This document shows positions 26,662 through 35,145 of a DNA stretch of 64,000 bases, piece by piece. Position numbers and translations under genes: made by a program. Origin of the DNA: an uncultured Lachnospiraceae bacterium (GTDB lineage Bacteria > Bacillota > Clostridia > Lachnospirales > Lachnospiraceae); the NCBI GenBank assembly GCA_902781655.1, contig CACZJZ010000004.1, positions 90,187 to 154,186 of the forward strand, given 5' to 3'. Positions within the stretch are counted from its first letter, which is position 1, and each line of letters begins with the position of its first letter. The notes under the pieces are model-generated. The model did no database searches and had not been told where the DNA came from. It worked only from the letters and a program-made list of their open reading frames with translations.

Positions 26662-28140
26662 TTATACTTCCTCTCCGCGATGCATCCGCACGTGCTCCGC
26701 GTCCTGCATCTTCAGATTCTCATGCACCTCTCGCTTGTCCGCCCGACCAATCATCGCATCGCGGTCCTTGGTGAGCTCCTGCAGAGTTCTCTGGCGGCTC
26801 GGTCCCTGGACACAGCCGCCCTCGCAGGCCATGCCTTCCATAAATTTCTCCGGCAGCCGTCCCATCTTCATCAGCGTGAGCGCCGTCTTGCATTCCGCCG
26901 CGCCATTGGCGACCTTGACCTTCAGATTTGATGTGTCGACGCCCCGCTCCTTCATGCACTGCAGCACAGCGCCCGCGACACCGGCGCTGTTGCCGAACCG
27001 CTTGCCGAAGACCGATGCCTGCTGTGTGAACTCCTCCACCGGCTCCAGATCAATTCCCTTGCCCTGCAGCATCTGGAACGCCTCGTCGAACGTCAGTACA
27101 TAGTCCGCGTTGCCGGAAATGCTGGTGTCAAGGATCTCGCTCTTCTTTGCCTGGCAGGGTCCGATAAACACCGTAATGGCGTCAGGCTCTTTTTCCTTGA
27201 TCATGCGGGAGACCGCGCACATCGGGCTGACTGTCGTGGAAATCTTGTCATTCAGCTCCGGGAAATGCTTGTGAATCATATTGACGAACGCGGGGCAGCA
27301 GGATGTCGTCTTGCCCTCTCCGGCTTCCATCGCCTCAGCCCACTCGTCCGCCTCGGCTGCGGCCGTCAGATCGCCGCCCAGTCCTACCTCGAGCAGATCG
27401 GCAAAGCCGGCCTTTTTGAGTGCCGCTCTCCAGGAATCCACCGTGATATCCTTGCCATACTGCCCCTCGACGGCGGGTGCGATCATGGCGTAGACCTTCT
27501 CCCCGGCGCGGATCATATTGATGACATCGACGATGAAGGTCTTCGCGCCGATCGCGCCGAACGGGCACGCATGAATGCAGTGGCCGCACTGGATGCACTT
27601 GCTCTCATCGATCTGGCAGAGTCCGGATTCCGGATCCATCGTGATTGCGCCGACCGGGCAGGCCTTCTTGCAGGGACGGACCAGATCCACAATGGCTCCG
27701 TAAGGGCAGGCGCGGGAGCACATGCCGCACTCCTTGCACTTCGCCGGATCAATATGCGCGCGGTTCTTGTTTCCGTCGTGTGAGAAGGATATCGCGCCGA
27801 ACCGGCAGGAATTATAGCAGGCTTGTCCGAGACAGCCGTGACAGTTGTCCGTCACCGTGTAGGAGGACAGCGGGCAGTCGTCGCACGCCGCCGGGATGAC
27901 CTGCACAATATTGGTTGTGTCCTTCGTTCCCGGGCACATGCCGCGTGCCATCCGGACTCTCTCCCGGATGATCTCCCGCTCGCGGTAGATGCAGCAGCGA
28001 TATTGCGCGTGCGGTCCCGGGATCATCTCCTCCGGCAGATTCTCTTTCTTTTCCTCGAGTTCGCCGTTCCATGCGAGTTTCGCCACTTCATAGAACACCC
28101 TCTGGGTGATGTCGAAGGTTGTCTTGTCATTCGTAACCAT
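26662..28140 (-). CDS. [FeFe] hydrogenase, group B (monomeric, ferredoxin-type)
   Basis: Interconverts protons and H2 with reduced ferredoxin as likely partner; cytoplasmic. 492 residues. A Cys-rich N-terminal part includes CDDCP (86-90) and CHGCLGQACYNSC (100-112), then ferredoxin-type clusters CKECGMCSRACP (135-146), CKKACP and CIQCGHCIHACP (182-193). The H-cluster motifs are TSCCPAF (279-285), VSPMCAVSRM (305-314), GPCQAKK (327-333) and MACEGGCVQG (about 448). The motif variants and Cys pattern fit group B as I know it. The start MVTNDK has AAGGAGGAG upstream. It has its own promoter, overlapped by a Rex-like site, and lies downstream of the sensory hydrogenase and phosphatase genes. Confidence 0.9.
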   Translation of the reverse strand: MVTNDKTTFDITQRVFYEVAKLAWNGELEEKKENLPEEMIPGPHAQYRCCIYREREIIRERVRMARGMCPGTKDTTNIVQVIPAACDDCPLSSYTVTDNCHGCLGQACYNSCRFGAISFSHDGNKNRAHIDPAKCKECGMCSRACPYGAIVDLVRPCKKACPVGAITMDPESGLCQIDESKCIQCGHCIHACPFGAIGAKTFIVDVINMIRAGEKVYAMIAPAVEGQYGKDITVDSWRAALKKAGFADLLEVGLGGDLTAAAEADEWAEAMEAGEGKTTSCCPAFVNMIHKHFPELNDKISTTVSPMCAVSRMIKEKEPDAITVFIGPCQAKKSEILDTSISGNADYVLTFDEAFQMLQGKGIDLEPVEEFTQQASVFGKRFGNSAGVAGAVLQCMKERGVDTSNLKVKVANGAAECKTALTLMKMGRLPEKFMEGMACEGGCVQGPSRQRTLQELTKDRDAMIGRADKREVHENLKMQDAEHVRMHRGEEV

Positions 28141-28279
28141 AAACTCCTCCTTGGAATGCGGTTGCTTCTGCAAAACGCAAAGTCTGCTCCGCCGCGCCTG
28201 CTCAGACGCCGGTGCATTCCATTCCCGGCATGGCGGCGTTTATTGCTTCCGGGCGTCTGCCCGGCCTGTTTCCACAGGT

Positions 28280-28308
28280 ATGATAATTGATTAACAATCT
28301 TCCTTCAA
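28280..28308 (-). promoter_or_regulatory. Promoter of the hydrogenase gene overlapped by a Rex-like operator
   Basis: Minus strand: TTGAAG (28308-28303), 17-base spacer, TATCAT (28285-28280). The spacer and -10 contain TTGTTAATCAATTATCAT (28297-28280), which matches the Rex consensus TTGTTAA-N4-TTAACAA at 12 of 14 fixed positions. Rex is an NADH/NAD+ sensing repressor of fermentation genes in Clostridia, so repression at low NADH/NAD+ is the inference. Confidence 0.6.
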
Positions 28309-28385
28309 GCGGAAAGCGGCTGTCCCGCTGTACATATTTCTGAACAAAGGCGGACAACCGTTCATCTGTCAGAGACACTGGTCTG

Positions 28386-29567
28386 CTAGTACAAATGCAG
28401 TTCAGTCGGCCGACCGATTGCCCTGAGCGCATCTGTCAGCTGCCTCGTCAGATTCTGGCGCATGCCCAGCTCCAGCGGCAGATCCGGATTCTGATAGGCG
28501 GCGTTCACCGCCGTGCCAACATACAGCACTACGCTCGTGCACTCCTCGATGAACACCCGGGCGATCCGCGCCGCCGCGTTTGGCGCATCCAGCTTGCGGA
28601 AGAAATCCCGGTTCACCCTGCTCGTGTCCGCGTACTCCCGGATGAGGCGGATCACCTCCGCCAGCGTGAGTACGCCCTCCGTCACCAGATCGATGCCCTC
28701 GATCTCTCCCATCGGCGGAATGTCCGCGTCCTCGTAATCCAGAGACACCTGCAGCGGTCGTCCGAGTACACGGGACACAATCGTCGCGCTCGTCCCTCCG
28801 GACACAATCCGGGTCACACTGTCATCCCCGGACATGAACTCCCGCACCATTTTCTCGTCGTCGTCCGGATTTTTGGCCGGTCCCGTCATAAGGTGCACGA
28901 CCTTCTCCTCTGTCACGCGGATGCAGGCGACCGTGGTATCATCCCCCGGCCTTCCGTCGTACAGCTCGCTGCAGGCATCACAGAGCCGGATAGCCTGCCG
29001 CATCGGCGACTTCCCTTTCTTCCAGCTCTTCAGGGCAAAATCCGCGATCTCCTCCCACGGCCATCCGAAGCTGTTCTTCTGTCCGACGCCGGCATGAATC
29101 GTCCCGTCGCTCATCAGAAGAAAGGTGTCCCCGGTTTTCACCGTGAACCGGTAATCATTGACTACTTTCCCATGCGCGACACGCTCATGATGCGGAATCC
29201 GGAGAACCCTTCCGTCCCGGATAAAGACGCACTCCGGATTCTCATACTCAATCAGCGTCGCCCGCCCGTCGTGGAAAATCTGGAGCACCGTGAAGGTCGA
29301 ATAGGATACATGCGTCACCGGATCGTTGGGAAGGGTATCCACCACCGTCTCCACACACTCGTCAAGGTGTGCGCCCTCCTCCAGCATTCTGGCAAAAATC
29401 TGGCTTGTCAGCGTCGACAGCATGTTGGCGCGCACGCCGCTGCCCATACCGTCCGCCAGCACCACAATATCCGAATCCCTCCGGTGCACGATCTGCACAC
29501 GGTCGCCGCAGAGAATTTCGCCGTAGTGGTTCAGGCTCTTATATGCGATTTCCGTCGTGACACTCAT
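28386..29567 (-). CDS. SpoIIE/PP2C-family serine phosphatase (hydrogenase-associated)
   Basis: 393 residues. The N-terminal two-thirds is a PP2C-like phosphatase domain of the SpoIIE type: DSDIVVLADGMGSG (metal-binding Asp), LLMSDGTIHAG and GRPGDDTTVACIRV, the three Asp-containing motifs. The remaining ~150 residues (EKMVREFMSGDDSVTRIVSG onward) form a second domain I do not recognise. The start MSVTTEIAY has GGAGG upstream. It follows the PAS-containing sensory hydrogenase gene by 54 bases. HydDB-type classification knows phosphatase-linked sensory hydrogenases (group C3), which this arrangement matches. Its substrate is unknown; it is not evidence for a sporulation role. Confidence 0.88.
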   Translation of the reverse strand: MSVTTEIAYKSLNHYGEILCGDRVQIVHRRDSDIVVLADGMGSGVRANMLSTLTSQIFARMLEEGAHLDECVETVVDTLPNDPVTHVSYSTFTVLQIFHDGRATLIEYENPECVFIRDGRVLRIPHHERVAHGKVVNDYRFTVKTGDTFLLMSDGTIHAGVGQKNSFGWPWEEIADFALKSWKKGKSPMRQAIRLCDACSELYDGRPGDDTTVACIRVTEEKVVHLMTGPAKNPDDDEKMVREFMSGDDSVTRIVSGGTSATIVSRVLGRPLQVSLDYEDADIPPMGEIEGIDLVTEGVLTLAEVIRLIREYADTSRVNRDFFRKLDAPNAAARIARVFIEECTSVVLYVGTAVNAAYQNPDLPLELGMRQNLTRQLTDALRAIGRPTELHLY

Positions 29568-29621
29568 GCTGCCTCCGGCCCGCTCTCCGGAAAGCCTTGC
29601 CTGCTTCATCCCGCAGACGGC

Positions 29622-31580
29622 TTATTCCTTCTTCTGATACTTTTCCACGATGTGATATTTTTTTACCGGATTTGCCGGATTGCGCTTTTCAGCCGCCACA
29701 TCGAGATTCAGTCCGTCAAGGCGGACAGAACTGACAGTATGCTGACCGGCCGGCTCCGCTGTGCCGCTCTCTGTGCTCTCCACCGTCTGGCCATCCATGC
29801 CGTCGCCCTCCGCGCGGATGGAATCGCACAGCCTCGTCAGGGTTGTCTTCGTCTCCGCCGTGGTTTCTCCCAGCAGGGAAGCGATCTTCTGCGCCGTGAT
29901 CATCTGCTCCCGGATGACCTTGCCCGCCAGATTCATATAATGCAGACGGTTCTCATATTCCTCGCGCGCCTTCTTCTCCTGTCCGGTGATGTCCGTGATC
30001 GTCATCAGGACACAATCCTGCTTCGGAATATAGACGATGTTCTGCAGGGTGATCAGCCCGTAGGCCGGATAGGATACCTTACAGCCGTGTACGCCCGTTT
30101 CCGTCTCAAAGACGCGCTGCACGCCGGACGGATCGATGAGATCGCCAAGCTTCCGGGTCAGGGCGTCGGCTCTGGAGACGCCGAAAAATTTTTCCCCGAT
30201 ATCGGAGTACTCGAGAATCTGCAGATCGCGGCTCACCATAATCACGGCATTGGGACTTTCCTGGAGAATCATATTCGCCATGGATTCCGCCTTCTGGTGC
30301 ATGTACGGAATACACATGTCGAGCTCCGCTTTCCCCTGAAAGACCGCAACTGCCTTATCGCGGCAGGAGCGGTATCCGCAGGCGCCGCAGTTCAGCTCAT
30401 CCTCCGGTTTGAATTTCCCGATTTTGGCGAGAATCTCCCGGATCTGCTCCTCCGTCGGAACCGGATCGTGCAGGGACCGGTCCTCGAACGTCTTGGAGAA
30501 ATCCAGGCCTTCCATCAGCCTGCGCACCGTTTCCTCCGATGCCGCCTGCTTGGGGATCGCCTCGCTCATATCCAGCTTGATCTTATATTTGTAGACGTCC
30601 CTGTCGTCCACCGCGGGCCCCTTGATGCAGCCGTCCGCGCACATATTCATCTCAATGAAGCAGCCGGACACGCCGCCCGCTTCCATATCGTGGCACAGGT
30701 CGATGCAGTCCTGTGCGCCGTGTACATAGAATTTGCGGTAATGGCTCCACGTGCCGTCCGGGCGCTGCGCATCCCAGACGCCGCTCCTGGCCTGCTCCTC
30801 CGGGTGATTGAGCGTCTCACTGAACAGAGTGGCCCGAACGGATTTCAGGACTCCGCCCGTCACCGGATAGAGCCGGTTGATACTCGGGTCCATGGCGAAC
30901 GGCGTGTCGTCGCACGCGCCGATGTCGATATGCTTCTCCGCGAGCCAGCTCTCCAGATCCTCGAAGGTGAGGACCGCATCAATATATCCGGCGTGGCGCG
31001 GATCGCGGGCCTCCCTCTTTTTGGCGATGCAGGGGCCGGCGAACACGACCTTCACGCCTGGCATTCTCCGCTTGATCAGCATCCCGGACGCAATCATCGG
31101 GGAGACGACCGGTGCCAGATACTTCACCAGCGACGGATGGTACATCTCGATCAGGTTATTCACGCTCGGGCAGCAGGTCGTGATGATGTTCTCCATCCTC
31201 CCCTCGCGGATCAGGCGGACATACTCCCTCGTCACCACGGCGGCTCCCTCGGACGTCTCCGCCACATCGGCAAATCCCAGCCGCATCATCGCATTCCGCA
31301 CCTGGCCGATCGTCCGATATTTGAGCAATCCCGCATAAGAAGGAGCCAGCGTGAGCACCACCTTCTGCCCCGCAGCGATCATCGCCTTCACCTCTCCCAG
31401 CTCGGAGGACAAAGTCTTGGCCGACTGCGGGCACACCTGAAGACAGCGGCCACACAGGATACAGTGGCTGCCGATGATCTCCGCCCGCTCGTTCCGGATT
31501 GCGATGGCCTTCACGGTACAGTTGCGGACACACTTATAGCAGTGCTTGCACTTGGTGGAATTAAACTCAATGATTCTCAT
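29622..31580 (-). CDS. Sensory [FeFe] hydrogenase with PAS domain (HydS-like, group C)
   Basis: Putative H2 sensor, 652 residues. Domain order: two [4Fe-4S] ferredoxin clusters (Cys 11/14/17/21 and CILCGRCLQVCP, 40-51); H-cluster domain with TTCCPS (134-139), GPCIAKK (182-188) and MCADGC (313-318); an extra four-Cys cluster motif CGACGYRSC (398-406) with C423; a PAS domain (about 435-545, LQESPNAVIMVS to LMTITDITGQ); then a helical tail. The diverged L1 and L3 loops and the PAS domain mark it as regulatory, not bulk catalytic. It is 8 bases after a small ferredoxin gene and 54 before the SpoIIE-type phosphatase, one operon, so the signal probably passes to that phosphatase. Confidence 0.88.
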   Translation of the reverse strand: MRIIEFNSTKCKHCYKCVRNCTVKAIAIRNERAEIIGSHCILCGRCLQVCPQSAKTLSSELGEVKAMIAAGQKVVLTLAPSYAGLLKYRTIGQVRNAMMRLGFADVAETSEGAAVVTREYVRLIREGRMENIITTCCPSVNNLIEMYHPSLVKYLAPVVSPMIASGMLIKRRMPGVKVVFAGPCIAKKREARDPRHAGYIDAVLTFEDLESWLAEKHIDIGACDDTPFAMDPSINRLYPVTGGVLKSVRATLFSETLNHPEEQARSGVWDAQRPDGTWSHYRKFYVHGAQDCIDLCHDMEAGGVSGCFIEMNMCADGCIKGPAVDDRDVYKYKIKLDMSEAIPKQAASEETVRRLMEGLDFSKTFEDRSLHDPVPTEEQIREILAKIGKFKPEDELNCGACGYRSCRDKAVAVFQGKAELDMCIPYMHQKAESMANMILQESPNAVIMVSRDLQILEYSDIGEKFFGVSRADALTRKLGDLIDPSGVQRVFETETGVHGCKVSYPAYGLITLQNIVYIPKQDCVLMTITDITGQEKKAREEYENRLHYMNLAGKVIREQMITAQKIASLLGETTAETKTTLTRLCDSIRAEGDGMDGQTVESTESGTAEPAGQHTVSSVRLDGLNLDVAAEKRNPANPVKKYHIVEKYQKKE

Positions 31581-31588
31581 GGGATGAT

Positions 31589-31837
31589 TCAGGCGCTGAC
31601 TCTGGTCATGATTTCATTTTGGAAAAAGTCCTCGGTAGTCTCCGGTGACAGCGAGTACAGGGTATCGCCGATGGTCACGCAGACAGCATGCTGGCAGTTC
31701 CCGGTGCAGAAGGATCCGCTGAGGGACACCTTATCCTCCAGATGGTTCTCCGCGATCAGCTTCTTGAGGCGTGCGATCACCTCCTTGGACCCCTTCATAT
31801 GGCAGGCACTTCCAATACAGATCGATACGTTCAGCAT
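31589..31837 (-). CDS. Thioredoxin-like [2Fe-2S] ferredoxin
   Basis: 82 residues. CIGSACHMKGSKEV and later FCTGNCQHAVCVTIGD give the four Cys of the NuoE/HydC-type thioredoxin-fold [2Fe-2S] protein (Cys 7 and 12, then 44 and 48 by my count). Stand-alone versions commonly accompany [FeFe] hydrogenases as electron carriers. It is the first gene of the sensory hydrogenase operon, RBS AAGGAGG. Whether it feeds electrons to the sensory enzyme or the catalytic one cannot be told. Confidence 0.88.
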   Translation of the reverse strand: MLNVSICIGSACHMKGSKEVIARLKKLIAENHLEDKVSLSGSFCTGNCQHAVCVTIGDTLYSLSPETTEDFFQNEIMTRVSA

Positions 31838-31962
31838 AGGTATTTCCTCCTTGCAGGATTACGTTTTGATATACCGCCTCTGTCTTCCGGGCGAAGCACA
31901 AGAACTTCCCCCTTTTTCCGCAGGCGGTCCGGTACAGCTAAGCAGATTTTACCACAGAAAAA

Positions 31963-31982
31963 GCGGGAAAAACATTTCCCGC
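31963..31982 (-). terminator. Terminator after the ANTAR gene
   Basis: Minus strand GCGGGAA (31982-31976) pairs with TTCCCGC (31969-31963), then TTTTTCTG. It ends the pyrG-purF-dapL-glnA-ANTAR unit about 65 bases after the last stop and separates it from the hydrogenase genes. Confidence 0.85.
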
Positions 31983-32045
31983 CTTCAAAATGCACTTTGT
32001 TGCCTGCTGTGAATGCAGCAGCGGCATCCGGCTGCCCGGTCCGGA

Positions 32046-32624
32046 TCAGTCCAGCTCGCGGAGCACCTGCTGCGCCACCTCTCGCTTCGTGAGCGAACGA
32101 TTCATTGCCTCGGTCTCCAGATAGCGGTGCGCTGTCTCCTCTGTCATTCCCTTCTTTTCAATCAGCAGGCATTTTGCCCTGGTGATCAGCCCCAGCTCCT
32201 CCATCCGGCGGCTGAGACGGTCGTTGTCCGCCCGAAGTTCCGCAATCCGGCGATGCGCTGTCAGCAGGAGATTCGCACTCTGCACCAGGATCTGCCCGCG
32301 CACCGGTCTTGCGAGGACGAAAACGCCGGCGCCGCGTGTCCGGTACACCGCGCGGTCATAGACATCCGCCGGGACCAGAACGATCACCGGAACCTCGTGA
32401 CTTGCGATATCCACCGCCGACTCCACACCGAACTCGTCCACCGCCGGTGTATTCACGATGAGTGCCATCTCCCGCTTTTCGAGGAGCTTCTGTCTGGCCT
32501 GCGCCATGGAAGTCGCCTGCACGGTCGTCTGAAACACCCCGGCCAGCACCTCCCGGATTGAGCTGTATGTAGATGTGCTCTGCGTCACGATCACCGCGCC
32601 GCATCTATCCCTGCCAGTCATCAT
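32046..32624 (-). CDS. ANTAR-domain RNA-binding antiterminator with receiver-like domain
   Basis: 192 residues. The N-terminal half (to about 120) is a receiver-like fold without the usual phospho-acceptor: where an Asp would follow the third strand I read MALIVNTPAVDEFG. A coiled coil (AHRRIAELRADNDRLSRRMEE) leads to the C-terminal ANTAR domain (about 130-190: LITRAKCLLIEKKGMTEETA, AMNRSLTKREVAQQVL). ANTAR proteins bind paired hairpins in leader RNA and prevent termination. The start lies 3 bases after glnA, as the last gene of a glutamine-centred operon. The family is known to govern nitrogen genes in Clostridia; the amt leader at 12.0 kb is a candidate target. Confidence 0.9.
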   Translation of the reverse strand: MMTGRDRCGAVIVTQSTSTYSSIREVLAGVFQTTVQATSMAQARQKLLEKREMALIVNTPAVDEFGVESAVDIASHEVPVIVLVPADVYDRAVYRTRGAGVFVLARPVRGQILVQSANLLLTAHRRIAELRADNDRLSRRMEELGLITRAKCLLIEKKGMTEETAHRYLETEAMNRSLTKREVAQQVLRELD

Positions 32625-32627
32625 AAT

Positions 32628-33836
32628 TTATCGTTTCCCGTACAGTCTGACAATATCCTCCGGCACATATTTCCGGACAAATTCACTGCGCTCTGCCACT
32701 GCTGCCGCGGCTTGAAGCGTCTCCGGCAGACGGGCCAGGCCGTCGGTGACTGCTGCGTCCGCCGTGAACAGATTCATGTCGAGACTGGGTGCAGGCTCCA
32801 GATTTTCCTCCATACCGGACAGGCCTGCGTAAATCAGCAGCGTGTATGCCAGATACGGATTGCACGACGGGTCCGGAGATCGGAGTTCGATCCGCCTTCT
32901 CTCCTCCTCCGATGCCGGAATCCGGATCAGCTGGGAACGGTTTTGCTCCGACCAGCTTACATATTCCGGCGCCTTCTGGCGGCCGAGACGGCTGTAGGAT
33001 TCCTCCCGCGGATCGAGGAACAGTGTGATATCCCGGATATATTTCATGATACCCGCCATGAACGCCGCAGAACGATCCACTCCGTCCTCACACTCAACAG
33101 ACATATTGATATGCATGCCATTGCCCGGCGCATCCTTGAGCGGCTTCGGCGAGAAGTCCGCGGACAGGCCATTGCTCTCGCAGATGCTGCGCACCGCCCA
33201 TTTGAAGGTGGAGGTATTGTCAGCCGTGGTCATGGCGTCGCTGTACCGGAAATCAATCTCATTCTGTCCCGGCCCCTGCTCATGGTGAGAAGCCTCCGGC
33301 GTGATCCCCATGTCGATCAGTGTAAAGCAAATCTCTCTTCGGATGTTGTCCCCCCGGTCCATCGGTTCGCAGTCCATATACCCCGCGTGATCGATCGGCT
33401 CCGTGGTCCGGTTCCCATTCTCATCCTTACGGAACACATAGAATTCCAGCTCCGGGCCAAAATTCACGCGCACCTTTTTTTCTGCCGCGGCCTTCACCGC
33501 CTGCTTCAGCATGTAGCGGGTGTCCTTCTCATAGGGACGTCCGTCCGGATAGCGGATGTCGCAGAACATCCGCACAACGCGCCCGTCCACCGGTCTCCAC
33601 GGCACGATGGATACTGTGCTCACATCCGGCTTCAGAAAGAGATCGGATTTTTCCTCCGTGCTGAATCCGTGGATCGCCGAGGCGTCGATGGATATGCCAT
33701 ATTTCAGCGCTCTCGGCAGCTCGCCAGGCATGATCGCGATGTTCTTCTGGTTCCCGAATACATCAAAGAATGCGAGGCGGATGAATTTGACGTTTTCCTC
33801 CTCCATGAGCTCCATCACATCTTCATTTGTTTTCAT
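32628..33836 (-). CDS. glnA: Glutamine synthetase, type I-like, short at the C-terminus
   Basis: 402 residues, against about 440 for GSI. Recognisable blocks: ENVKFIRLAFFDVFGNQKNI, NFGPELEFYVF, SHHEQGPGQNEIDFRYSDA, GNGMHINMS, SQLIRIPAS and RIELRSPDPSCNPYLAY, covering most metal, ATP and glutamate ligands. Two oddities. The flap usually reading E-A-P (Glu327 in Salmonella numbering) is RLGRQKAPEYVSW here, so that Glu appears replaced by Lys. And the protein stops at VRLYGKR, lacking about 35 C-terminal residues present in close clostridial GlnA. It overlaps dapL by 14 bases and precedes the ANTAR gene by 3. It may be a weak enzyme or a regulatory homologue; GlnN at 18-20 kb may be the main synthetase. 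Confidence 0.88.
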   Translation of the reverse strand: MKTNEDVMELMEEENVKFIRLAFFDVFGNQKNIAIMPGELPRALKYGISIDASAIHGFSTEEKSDLFLKPDVSTVSIVPWRPVDGRVVRMFCDIRYPDGRPYEKDTRYMLKQAVKAAAEKKVRVNFGPELEFYVFRKDENGNRTTEPIDHAGYMDCEPMDRGDNIRREICFTLIDMGITPEASHHEQGPGQNEIDFRYSDAMTTADNTSTFKWAVRSICESNGLSADFSPKPLKDAPGNGMHINMSVECEDGVDRSAAFMAGIMKYIRDITLFLDPREESYSRLGRQKAPEYVSWSEQNRSQLIRIPASEEERRRIELRSPDPSCNPYLAYTLLIYAGLSGMEENLEPAPSLDMNLFTADAAVTDGLARLPETLQAAAAVAERSEFVRKYVPEDIVRLYGKR

Positions 33837-35121
33837 GGCTGTCTCCCGATCCGGTCTGGTTCTTCCACTGAGTCATCCGCTCCACCGCGACCACTGTGTT
33901 CTCGTAGGTCCCGAATGCTGTGAGCCGGAAGAAATGCTCCCCGTGCGGTCCGAAGCCCGACCCCGGCGTCCCGACCACGCCTGCCTCCGCGAGCAGCCGG
34001 TCGAAGAATTCCCAGCTTGTCATTTCTCCCGGCGTGCGGAGCCAGATGTACGGCGCGTTCTCCCCGCCGTACACCCTGAATCCGGCGTCCGCCAGATGGG
34101 TGCGGATATAGGCGGCATTGCGCATGTAGTAGGCGACCTGGGTCCGGGTCTGCTCCTGTCCCTCCGGCGAATAGACGGCTTCGCCCGCCCGCTGGACAAT
34201 ATACGGCGCACCGTTGAATTTTGTCCCATGGCGACGGTTCCAGAGTCTCTGCAGCGGTACCGCCTCCGTGACGGTTTCTCCGGTCTCCGGACTGATGTAG
34301 GTCACCGTTCTGTTAAGATCCGTTGGCACGACCGCCGCGCCGAGGCGCAGTCCCGTAAAGCCGGCATTCTTGGAGAAGCTCCGCAGCTCGATGGCGCACG
34401 TTCTTGCCCCCTCGCACTCATAAATGCTGTGGGGTACGTCAGGCTGCGTGATATAAGCCTCGTAGGCCGCGTCAAAAATGATCACCGCGCCGTTCCGGTT
34501 TGCATAGTCCACCCACGCCTGCAGCTGCGGCTTCGTCAGCACCGCGCCGGTCGGATTATTCGGAGAGCAGAGATAAATGAGATCGCAGGCGCCGTCCTCC
34601 GGAAGCTGCGGCGCAAAGCCATTTTCTTCGCTGCAGGGCAGATAAAGCACGCCGTCAAACCCTGCCTTCTCCCGGTTGTACTCCCCGGTTCTGCCGGCCA
34701 TGACGTTCGTATCGAGATAGACCGGATAGACCGGGTCGCAGACCGCCACCGTGTTGGAGAGGCCGAAAATCTCCTGAATATTGCCGGAATCGCTCTTGGC
34801 GCCATCCGAGATAAAAATCTCATCCGGACGGATATCGCAGCCGCGGGCGGCATAGTCCGTCCGGACCATCGCCTCCCGGAGAAACGCGTAGCCGTTCTCC
34901 GGCCCGTAACCGCGGAAGGTCTCCTGCTGCCCCATCTCATCGACTGCACGGTGCAGCGCCCCGATGACAGCCGGGCAGAGTGGCTGAGTCACATCGCCAA
35001 TGCCAAGCCGGATGATCTTCACCTCCGGGTGCTCCTCCTGGTAGGCGGAAACTTTCTTTGCAATGGTCGAGAAAAGATAGCTTCCCGGCAGCTTCAGATA
35101 ATTCTCATTGATTGTAAACAT
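33823..35121 (-). CDS. dapL: LL-diaminopimelate aminotransferase
   Basis: PLP enzyme converting tetrahydrodipicolinate directly to LL-diaminopimelate with glutamate as amino donor: lysine and peptidoglycan supply. 432 residues, the DapL length. It starts MFTINENYLKLPGSYLF; fold type I signatures include IRLGIGDVTQPL, YLCSPNNPTGAVL, IIFDAAYEAYI and the lysine motif SFSKNAGFTGLRLGAAVVP. RBS GGAAGGGG. It is 24 bases after purF and overlaps glnA. Its place among glutamine and glutamate enzymes suits a nitrogen-responsive unit, since each turnover uses glutamate. Confidence 0.96.
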   Translation of the reverse strand: MFTINENYLKLPGSYLFSTIAKKVSAYQEEHPEVKIIRLGIGDVTQPLCPAVIGALHRAVDEMGQQETFRGYGPENGYAFLREAMVRTDYAARGCDIRPDEIFISDGAKSDSGNIQEIFGLSNTVAVCDPVYPVYLDTNVMAGRTGEYNREKAGFDGVLYLPCSEENGFAPQLPEDGACDLIYLCSPNNPTGAVLTKPQLQAWVDYANRNGAVIIFDAAYEAYITQPDVPHSIYECEGARTCAIELRSFSKNAGFTGLRLGAAVVPTDLNRTVTYISPETGETVTEAVPLQRLWNRRHGTKFNGAPYIVQRAGEAVYSPEGQEQTRTQVAYYMRNAAYIRTHLADAGFRVYGGENAPYIWLRTPGEMTSWEFFDRLLAEAGVVGTPGSGFGPHGEHFFRLTAFGTYENTVVAVERMTQWKNQTGSGDSHENK

Positions 35122-35145
35122 AGACTCAGCCCCTTCCTGTCCGCA

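Noticed and set aside
28386-29567. Sporulation stage II phosphatase gene spoIIE.
   Set aside because: The protein has the phosphatase domain but not the ten membrane helices of SpoIIE, and its neighbours are hydrogenase genes.
28395-32012. A 1205-codon open frame on the plus strand, antisense to the whole hydrogenase sensor operon.
   Set aside because: It mirrors three well-supported minus-strand genes and crosses their intergenic gaps. Its composition (Arg, His, Leu) is that of a GC-rich shadow frame, and it has no motif or ribosome site.
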